Assembly (NCBI RefSeq): GCF_038502225.1
Contig: NC_091298.1
Span: 33,518,869-33,582,868, forward strand
From: Cherax quadricarinatus
Taxonomy: Eukaryota; Arthropoda; Malacostraca; Decapoda; Parastacidae
Direction: 5' to 3'
DNA: 64,000 nucleotides
Positions 56,558 to 64,000 of this stretch are shown one piece after another. Below the pieces are notes generated by a model, which saw only the letters and a program-made list of their open reading frames with translations, was not told the origin of the DNA and did not search any database. The translations under genes and the position numbers were made by a program. The first letter of the stretch is position 1. Every line of letters starts with the position of its first letter.

Positions 56558-56721
56558 TTTCTTAGTTATGTCTGTATTAGGACTGAAGAAGACACTCATG
56601 GAGATACGATTCCTTTAGTAAATGTCCTGAAATGTACATAAGTTTCTTTTTCCACATCTTGTCAGTATCATCATAACATTTCTCAAATTACACTGAATTT
56701 CTCAAATCCTAACTATGTACT

Positions 56722-57025
56722 TACGGAGCGAAGGAAAGATACACGATAATATATACGTGGAAAGTTCTTAACGGCTTAATCTCAAATCCGTACACTGCCA
56801 TAACATACCAGCGTAAGAGATATAGGAGAAAGTGCAAAATAAACCCAGTGAAAAACAGGGGTGCAGTGGATATAAGAGAATATTGTACCAACATCCGTGG
56901 CCCTAGACTGTTTAATATCTTACCAGAAGATATCAGAAACACTAATGGAACAAGTGTGGATCAACAAGGCTGTGATAGATACGTGGGCCGGAGGGTCGCC
57001 AACAGTAACAGTCTGGTTGAACAGG
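56722..57025 (+). pseudogene. LINE ORF2 C-terminal fragment
   Basis: 'INPVKNRGAVDIREYCTNIR', 'GPRLFNILPEDIRNTNG' and a tail-like 'NSLVEQAS' resemble the C-terminus of LINE proteins of the group ending at 61875. It lies just in front of the CR1 ORF1 piece. Confidence 0.6.
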
Positions 57026-58607
57026 CAAGCACCGTTCATCGACACCTGGGATAATTTCTATGGCAAATATGATATGTATGTAAGGGAAGGGGAACATCTT
57101 TCTGCGGCCACGGCCCACTCTGTTGAGTGGGCCGTTGCTGAGTTATCTAGGACTTAAACTGACAGAAGATAGAGGTATGGGTGTGTGCGAAACAAACCGG
57201 TTGCAGCATAAAGGATGAAAGCAGCAAATATTTCCAGGATCCTCAGAGATATGTTTAAAAAACTTTGCTCAACATAAAGTTACTAAAAATGCAATGGAAC
57301 TGGTCAACAAACGGAGACAGTGCAGGGCAGCGAATGACTAGCTCCCTTAAGGCTTCCTATACTAATAGTGGTAGTGTAAGAAATAAGACAGATGAGCTAA
57401 GTTTAATTGTCTGTGCAGGAAGCATAGATATTATTGCTATAACAGAGACCTTATCCAAGCTATAAATTATTCCCCACCAGCAGAGTCAACAGGAAAGGTG
57501 GTGGAGTGGCGATGTAGTCAGAGATCATATAAATTGCTGTATTAGACAGGATATAAAATTAGAAGCGTAGGGCACTGAATATGTTTGGCTACAGTTTCTC
57601 GAGAGCTGTGCGATTTACAGGCCCCCAAACCTTGATAGGGAATGCAGGAAACTTCTGTGAGACGAAATGCATAAGGAGTCTGGACACGAATATGTTGTGC
57701 TAATGAGAGATTTTAACTTTCAACAAATTGAATAGAAGAGTTTGACAGGAAATCTTGAGTCTAGCGACTTTCTTGATATGAACCAGGATTACATTTTAAA
57801 TCAGTTTGTAGCAGAACCAACTAGAGGAAATAACCTGCTTGACTAAGTTCTTACCAACAAGGAATCACCAATTATGATAATCTAGAGGTACTTCCAGTAT
57901 CATGGAAGTACCTTAATAACTACAATCAAGTCAATATTCATGAGTTCCTCTTGGCTGATTTCATAGGACTGAGATATTATCTGTGTGGGTTGAACTGGTG
58001 TGACCTGACTGTGGGTCAGGTAGGCGGTAATGGTTGCTGACATGATACTTTTTCAAGCATAGCTCTAGCTCCCCAGACTACTTATTTCCCAATTGTGGAA
58101 CTTACATCAAACATAAATGACCTTAAATAGATAAACAATGGATTAACGCATCTTATAAGTCAAAAAAGAGACATTTACACTCGAATGAAGAGGGGAAAAG
58201 GGTAGTTAAGAATCAATATATTCAGATAAAAAGAGAAATACATAAGGAAGAAGAAAAGCAAAGAGATTATAAGGTAAAAGTGGCAAGGGACTCCAAGATT
58301 AACCCAGAAGGTTTATTCCATGTATACAGGAGTAAGATTAGAGACAATATAGGCCCACTCAAAAGTTATTCAGGTCAGCTCACTGATAGTAATAAAGAAA
58401 TGTTTAGTCTCTTTAATATTTATTCCCTCCTAGTTTTTGCGCAAAAAAGATACTACCGAAATTTCAAAAATAATAAATTATACAGGTAAGGACGAATATA
58501 AATTATGCATGGTCAAAGTCACTAGTGCCGTGTTTCTCAGGCACATAGGCAAATTAAAACCCAACAAATCCACGGGCAAGAGTTATGAAGTCTGCAGAAA
58601 GGGGAAA
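57026..58607 (+). pseudogene. CR1-like LINE 5' part: ORF1 end, endonuclease, linker
   Basis: 'FIDTWDNFYGKYDMYVREGE' and 'HLSAATAHSVEWAVAELS' are the SGNH block V region (Asp changed to Glu in 'REGEH'). The endonuclease starts 'ASYTNSGSVRNKTDELSLIV' and 'DIIAITETLSKL' (57340-57460), then broken text with 'RFTGPQTL' and 'MRDFNFQQIE' (GDFN changed to RDFN). The linker has 'KINPEGLFHVYRSKIRDNIG', 'PLKSYSGQLTDSNKEMFSLF' and 'KLKPNKST' at 58550-58580. Many stops. It is interrupted at about 58607 by another LINE and continues at 61877. Confidence 0.82.
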
Positions 58608-58614
58608 GGATAAA

Positions 58615-59507
58615 GTCATGCTTGGATTGTTTGTAATCTCTGTGGTAAATGATCCCAAGGGTTGTGCAGGAACATTAAACCAACAAACACATTTGATATA
58701 AAATCAGAGAAATGGTTTTGGGTCTGCCCAAACGAGATAAACCTGTATGAGAAAATTACATCTGTATTAAAAGACAAGAAGACCAATAAAATATCCTCCT
58801 TGAAAGACATGTCAGCCTGGTATGACAGCTGGGAAAATAAAATGGGTGGGTTATTTGCGGCTGTCTTGGAAGACAGTGCTCCTGAGGGTGCTAGTGTTGT
58901 CCTGGAGGACAGTGCATCATAAGGAGATAGTAGCCCTGGTGATGAAACAGGTAATGACAACGCTATTCAATTTACAGAGATACAAAATAGCGATACTGCT
59001 GGAGATGGAACAAAAGGGGATGATGCCTCAGGGAATAGTGTTGACATATTACCAGCAAAAACTGGTGGAAGCACTGATGTTCCTACAGGGGCGACAGGTA
59101 GAGGGGTAACAGAAAAAATTGCACCAGCAGCGAACGCTGCTACAAAAAATCCTAGCAAACAAAATTCCAATCCATGCAAATTTTATGCGCTGGGTATCTG
59201 CAGGCATGAGATATCTGGTAAAACAGGTGGGAGATGCACCTTTGGCCACATGACAACAGGAGGGTGCAACTCCCCTTCCTGTAGCTTATTTCACCCAGGC
59301 ATATCTAAAGGGAAAAAGAAGACACAGACCAGCCAGACTATGGAAACAAAGGAGGGGAGCCATAACCTCTCCAGAGAAAAAGTTTTTTTTAGTGTCAGTG
59401 AGGAAAAAACACTGGCAAGAAATGACAGAAATCTTACACCAACTGAAGACACTTCTGGAGCAGAGGCACAGTCTTTGGCCTCATCTCCAGAACAACAGAC
59501 ATTATAG
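58615..59507 (+). pseudogene. LINE ORF1 with PHD-like and CCCH fingers
   Basis: The N-terminal part (58615-58760) reads 'AWIVCNLCGK' stop 'SQGLCRN' and 'SEKWFWVCPNEI', Cys-rich with a W-x-C-P end as in PHD fingers. Then comes an acidic Gly/Thr/Ser-rich linker ('NSDTAGDGTKGDDASGNS'). 'CKFYALGICRHEIS...GGRC-TFGH' and 'GCNSPSCSLFHPG' are Cys/His clusters of CCCH type. The end is Ser/Lys/Glu-rich. PHD domains are known from ORF1 of some CR1-group LINEs. Stops are at 58650 and 58921. Confidence 0.6.
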
Positions 59508-59569
59508 CCAGCAATCCCCTAAATTCCATCAATATAACGACATTTGTCGTCTTTGCAAACATTGTCTAA

Positions 59570-60230
59570 AGCCGTCAACAAACAAAATTCCTTACATCAA
59601 GGGACTCCTCACTGAGTCAAATGCTATATTGGCAGCATTCACAGAGGCGCGCATAAAGGATCATTATGACAGCGAAATATAGGTTCCAGGAAATAACGTA
59701 TTTAGATGCGACAGACTAAACAGGCATCAAGGGAAGAAGGATTGGCCTGTACGTCACGCAGTCACTCATTTGCTCAGAACTACTAAACACCTCAAATGAT
59801 GTGGTTGAAGTTTTGGTGGTAAAGACTGAAAACCAAAACCTTGCCATTGTGGTTGAATACAAGCCTCTAGATGCAAGCTCCCAGCAATTCCGGGAGCAGC
59901 TTTTGGAAACTGACCACTGTCTGGAAAATCTCCCAACTCCTGCCCCAAACATCTTGCTACTGGGAGATTTCAACTTGAGAAACCTAAAATGAAGGAGTGT
60001 AACAAATAATATTTTAGCAGAGATCACCCGGGAGACAGCTCAGATGAAAATTCACACACACACACGAGCTATTAAATCTCTGCACCAAATTCACCTTAAA
60101 CCAGGAAATACAAGAGCCTACAAGACTAGAAAATACGCTGGACCACATCATCACTAACAACGACGATCTGATACGTAATATAACCGTATCAATGACAATA
60201 CACTCATATCACAACATAATAGAGGTACAG
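59570..60230 (+). pseudogene. LINE ORF2 endonuclease remnant
   Basis: 'NKIPYIKGLLTESNAILAAF' and 'TEARIKDHYDSEI' (the Glu of the TETxI motif is present) lead to 'VPGNNVFRCDRLNRHQGR', 'VEVLVVKTENQNLAIVVEYK', 'PNILLLGDFNLRNLK' (GDFN) and 'NTLDHIITNNDDLIRNITVS' with 'HSYHNIIEV', where the Asp of the SDH triad is Tyr. Stops lie at 59680 and 59990. Inactive by the missing Asp. Confidence 0.78.
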
Positions 60231-60319
60231 ACATGTATGCACAGGGCTCCTGACCAGCAAAATGTGATCAGTCATGAGGGTGTCTTCACAAAATTCAGCT
60301 TCAATAACAAAAACATACA

Positions 60320-61680
60320 ATGGAACAAATCAACCATGTTCTAAATGAAACAAGCTGGGATGATATCCTAAACAACACGGATTCAAATTTTTGCCTAGAA
60401 AAAATAAACTCTGTGGTTCTTGAGATCTACTCAAAGCACATTCCATTAAGAAAAAGAAAGAAAATATGTAAACTAAAAAGAGAGAGACTCTCCCTTTACA
60501 GACGAAAACGAAGAGTCACAGAGCTGCTAAGAGGAGCCAATATATCTGAAATACGAAGGGAGGCACTGGTCAATGAAATTGCTAATATCGACCTTGAGCT
60601 GAAGGAATCTTACAGGAGACAAGAACTGCAGGAAGAACTAAAAGCCATTAAGGATATTAAAAAAAATACCTCTTCTCTTATGCCAGATCTAAGGGAAAAA
60701 CAACATCCAGTATTGGACCCCTGTTTGGTCGAGATGGGACATACACAGATGACAGCCAAGAAATGAGTGAGATACTTAAGTCCCAATACGACTCAGTGTT
60801 CAGCGAGCCACGACTCAGTGTTCAGCGAGCCGCTACCCAGACTAAGGGTCGACAATCCAAATGAATTCTTTATGAACGAGACCCAAAATTTGGTCATCTC
60901 AAAAAACTCCGATATTATCCTAACACCACAAGACTTTGAATATGCCCATGCATTCTGCCCTAGCCCCAGACTCATGGAACTCCGTGTTCATCAAGAACTG
61001 CAAAAAGTCCCTGTCGCATGCCTTCAGCATTCTATGGAGAGAGAGCATGGACACAGGGGTCATCCCACACTCACTAAAAACAGCAGACATAGCTTCACTC
61101 TACAAAGGTGGCAGTAAAGCAATTGCAAAGAACTACAAACCGATAGCACTAACATCCCATACCATAAAAGTATTTGAAAGGGTTCTAAGAAGCAAGATCA
61201 GTTACACAACCCAGGGCAACACGGGTTTAGAGCAGGTCACGTCGCTCCTGCCTGTCCCAGCTAATGGTCCACTATGAGAAAGTCCTGAGTGTTGTAGAGG
61301 ATAAACAAAATACAAATGTAGTATATATAGACTTAGCAAAAGTTTTCGATGAGTGTGACCATGTTGTAATAGCACACAAAATGCGTGATAAAGGAATAAC
61401 AGGAAAAGTTGGTAAATGGATCTGTAACGTCCTGACAAACGGAACACAAAGAGTAATAGTAAACAGGGTAAAGTCTGAGGCAGCTATGGTGAAAAGCTTT
61501 GTTCCACAAGTCACAGTACTTTCTCCATTATAGTCCTCATCCTCATTTCTGACATAGTGATGTAAGCCATAGCTCCGTGTCTTCCTTTGCGAATGACACC
61601 CGAATTGCCGTGACAGTGACCTTCATCAAAGACACCGCCAGACTCCAAGTGAACATCAACCAAATTTTCAAATGGCTGTC
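60320..61680 (+). pseudogene. LINE ORF2 reverse transcriptase remnant
   Basis: A linker (60320-60766) with a long Lys/Arg-rich helix precedes RT text: 'GVIPHSLKTADIASLYKGGS', 'KAIAKNYKPIALTSHTIKVF', 'VERVLRSKI', then 'VYIDLAKVFDECDHVVIAHK', 'RDKGITGKVGKWICNVLTNG' and 'FVPQVTVLSPL' (VPQG changed to VPQV). The catalytic box reads 'SFANDTRIA' (FADD changed to FAND). The homology then jumps to the C-terminus ('FKKALDRLLKSVPDQQGCG'-like), so thumb and connection are deleted. A 21-bp tandem ('cgactcagtgttcagcgagcc') lies at about 60789-60832. Confidence 0.8.
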
Positions 61681-61876
61681 TTCAAGAAGGCACTGGACAG
61701 GCTCCTAAAGTCAGTACCTGACCAGCAGGGCTGTGGCTCGTACGTCAGTTTGCGTGGGTCCACCAGTAACAGCCTGGTTGATCAGACCCTGATCCTTCAC
61801 TAGGCATGGTCTCAGACCGAGCCGCGGGGGCGTTAACCCCCGAAACCCTCTCCAGGTATACTCCAGGTAAGTAATG

Positions 61877-62599
61877 TAAGGAGGAACTTAGCAACTTGGT
61901 CTTTTCAGCATATCACTACAAAATAGAATAGTTCCAGATAAGTGGAAAATGGCAGATGTGATACCCATGTAAAAAGCAGAAGACGCGTCCTTAGTTTTGA
62001 ATTATAGACCAATAAGCCGTACCTCCATTGAGGAAAAATTGATGGAATCAATAACTGCCGAGGCTATTCGCAGCCACCTTGAAAGACATAAATTGATTAA
62101 TAAATCTCAGCACTGTTATACAAAGGTACTTGAGGAGTTAGAGGATGTTAATGAATATAATGTGTATATGGACTTCAGTAACATTTCTGATAGAGTTCCA
62201 CATCGGAAGCTACTGAGGAAAGCCGAGGCACACGGAATAGAAGAATTTTTTTACTGGATAGAGGAGCAGTTGACAGATAGGCAACAGAGAGTTTGCATAA
62301 ATAGGAAGAACTCACAATTTACATAAACGATATAGATGAGGGAATAAATCCCAAGTTTGCTATCGACACTAAAATAGGCCGTCCAATTAATTCTGACGAA
62401 GACACTAGAGCGCCACAGAAAGATCTTAAAAGATTGATACAGTGGTCAGAGAAGTGGCAGATACAGTTTAGTATAGACAAATGGAATGGAAAATAACTAT
62501 AGCAATTATAGCAAAATAATGTAGATCTTAATCACTATGACTTACAAAAAGATTTAGAAGTTCTGGTTAGCAATAATCTAAAACCAAGACAACAGTGCG
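61877..62599 (+). pseudogene. CR1 RT, second half of the interrupted element
   Basis: 'NYRPISRTSIEEKLMESITA', 'EAIRSHLERHKLINKSQHCY', 'VYMDFSNISDRVPHRKLLRK', 'FFYWIEEQLTDRQQRVCINR', then a deletion of the PQG block, 'TIYINDIDEGIN' and 'FAIDTKIGRPINSDED' (FADD changed to FAID), and 'NLKPRQQC' at 62580. It joins the 57026-58607 half in register ('...KPNKST' to 'EELSNL'). Dead. Confidence 0.83.
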
Positions 62600-62740
62600 A
62601 AGAAGCAACTGTGAGTGAAACGTTTCCAGAATAAATTATTTATTATTATAATAAAAAAGAAGCGCTAAGCCACAAGGGTTATGCAGCGGTTTCCAGAATA
62701 AAGATACCCAAATATTGCAAAAGTGTCTCAATTGGGTTAG
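62600..62740 (+). mobile_element. PLE terminal-repeat scrap with a 53-bp insertion
   Basis: It starts 'gaagaagcaactgtgagtga' and 'aacgtttccagaataaa', the core-GAAAC-AATAAA arrangement of the PLE ends, and ends 'attgcaaaagtgtctcaatt', the same terminus as 29535-29560. A 53-bp insertion (62636-62688) splits it and duplicates 14 bp. Confidence 0.65.
62636..62688 (+). mobile_element. Tiny retro-insertion with 14-bp target-site duplication
   Basis: 'gtttccagaataaa' occurs at 62622-62635 and 62689-62702. Between them lie a TTA-rich run and 'aagaagcgctaagccacaag' plus 'ggttatgcagcg', the complement-related text of 23672-23732. This fits an extremely 5'-truncated LINE or SINE copy. Confidence 0.7.
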
Positions 62741-62850
62741 TAGGCCTGCAGCAGTGCTCCTTTCTTCTTGAGAGGGAGCGACTTGAACCTGCCTAGCATG
62801 GGCCAATAGTTCTGCTGCAGTGGTGCTTCTTCCTTATCTTCTTATTTTCA
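62741..62850 (+). mobile_element. CR1-type 3'-tail scraps
   Basis: Two overlapping 'tagtaggcctgcagcagtgctcctttcttctt' and 'gcctagcatgggccaatagt...cttcttccttatcttctta' tails, like the CR1 3' end at 40830-40865. No coding part. Confidence 0.6.
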
Positions 62851-64000
62851 GATGAGCCTGGCCCAAGTCCGGACTTCGGGAGTAGAAATCTGTCGATACT
62901 CATCAAATTTATATCAAAGGTATGTGAAAAACAGGGCTGGGATCCTCTCTTTGTTTTGCAAATAATTAATGACCTTGTTTTTTCTTTTCCATCTGATAAT
63001 TTCCTTAATATTTTTCAATGCTTCCTCCTTATATTACTATAAATTGTCGAAGGAAATACTCAGAGTCCGTAGATTATCCTAATGATAGTTTTCTTTGTAA
63101 GAAATTTATGATATAATGAGAAAATAATGTTGTACTTGCTTGTGGGATACACTGCTGTGAGAGCAAGGATAACATTAAGCTGATCGTCCTTGTGGTTTAT
63201 ACACGTTTTTTATCCACATGTTTAACAGCAGCGAATGTTCTTGAATTTACAAATGATGATACAAGTTAATATGGTTGTTAAATTTATTGTTTGCCTTGTC
63301 AAGAGCACTTAGAAAAATAAACTCATCAACTATAGAGGACTTTTAATGTTTTATTTGTATTATGGGGAGTTTAAGATTTACTTGATATTAATAAATTATA
63401 ATTGATTCTATATCATTATATATTCTTCGGCCATGCAAAAAAATTTTTTTCAAAAATTTTGTTACTGTACACTGCTCATGGTTCTTAATTTTTAGATGCC
63501 TTTTATTCGGTTTCTCATATTAGGCCTGTAACATTTACCTCACTTCTTTTTTTACCTGTAATATTTCTGAGACATCCAACATATCAAGACTGTATCAAAC
63601 ACTTAAACCCGCTTCTCATTTTATTCTTATAATCTACATAATAAAATGACTAATTACACAAAACGATTTTAAATTAAAAATAAATCCTGAAATAATATAT
63701 TCAGTGCTTCCTAATGCATTATTACTTATTAAACATAACTCTGAATATCATTTTCAGTGTAATTTATAGTAAAAATATAAAGCTTTAAAGTTTTAGAAAA
63801 CACTTTAAAATAAAAGTTATCCAAATAGATATCTCGGTATTAAATATCTAGCTTTGAATAATCTCAGTTAAATATGTCACTTTCACTTGGGATCATTCTT
63901 TTTGCTTTCCTGATCAGTGCTCAAAAATACTTTCTTTTCTAGGAATGATTAATAATCTATGATTATATAAAGCAATGCTATTTCACCTCTTCCAGTGTTT
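62851..64000. other. AT-rich DNA, no recognisable feature
   Basis: No coding frame, repeat or motif that I can support. Confidence 0.5.

Larger units (their letters stand above)
55510..56690 (-). mobile_element. Penelope-like element remnant with inverted ends
   Basis: The left end (55500-55620) and right end (56553-56680) are reverse complements: 'ctgaagaa', 'aataaatgtcc' and 'tgtac.taagt.cctttt' on the complement at the left match 'ctgaagaa', 'agtaaatgtcc' and 'tgtacataagtttctttt' on plus at the right. Between them lie a trinucleotide repeat and a minus-strand endonuclease relic. A (TA)n tract (56473-56554) sits inside the right end. Confidence 0.65.
58608..61876 (+). mobile_element. LINE with PHD-like and CCCH-finger ORF1, nested in CR1
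   Basis: This block lies between the two halves of a CR1 element. The CR1 text stops at about 58607 and resumes at 61877 in register. It holds ORF1 (58615-59507), the endonuclease (59570-60230), RT text (60320-61530), a broken YADD region (61560-61680) and the tail 'ctccaggtatactccaggtaa' at 61849-61870. It is 5'-truncated inside ORF1 and has an RT deletion before the tail. Confidence 0.83.

Overview
The window looks like intergenic or repeat-dominated DNA of a decapod crustacean (crayfish, lobster or crab type). That is an inference from the repeat families, not from a marker gene: CR1-like LINEs whose 3' tails end in the 'gcagtgttcc ... cttatgttctta' type of sequence, RTE LINEs, Penelope-like elements (PLEs) with inverted terminal repeats, and very long (TA)n and (CA)n microsatellites. 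I found no intact host gene, no rRNA and no functional tRNA. Nearly every readable protein is a broken retroelement, and a 100-base N block (48761-48860) marks an assembly gap.

Layout: 1-2285 has no gene apart from a (CCA)n/(CTC)n tract. 2286-8280 is a huge 27-bp minisatellite (about 220 units). 8830-19550 holds three CR1-like LINE copies (ORF1 with an SGNH esterase domain, endonuclease, reverse transcriptase), a decayed copy of an unidentified multicopy gene, a LINE ORF1 fragment and two PLE pieces. 19561-23860 is mostly unrecognised. 23860-25757 is an RTE LINE. 26455-26660 is a SINE candidate. 27080-28130 is an unrecognised decayed minus-strand reading frame. 28835-33215 has CR1, PLE, an RNase H-bearing LINE and a LINE 3' tail. 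33395-37655 is a decayed Ty3/gypsy-like LTR element with integrase upstream of reverse transcriptase (Gmr1-like order). 38271-40872 has microsatellites and a young 5'-truncated CR1. 40906-45170 is a two-ORF LINE of Tx1/L1 type. 45171-48860 is AT-rich with a tRNA-like palindrome and microsatellites. 48861-49577 is a PLE endonuclease piece between inverted repeats. 50098-51900 is another LINE, followed by a second minisatellite (51905-52855). 55040-56690 has a LINE piece and a third PLE. 57026-62599 is a CR1 split by a PHD/CCCH-finger LINE. 62600-64000 has a PLE scrap, a tiny insertion with a target-site duplication, and AT-rich DNA.

The most interesting signal is a set of hammerhead-ribozyme-like RNAs in the PLE terminal repeats (15053-15092, 17281-17320, 17687-17726, 48927-48964, 49513-49550). 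Each has a two-strand stem I, a hairpin stem II, a GAAA box and a minimal stem III. Core positions 3 and 8, C and G in the usual hammerhead, are instead G/C or U/A, so the 3-8 Watson-Crick pair is kept while both bases change. An AATAAA lies next to stem I in the two types with a CGU stem III.
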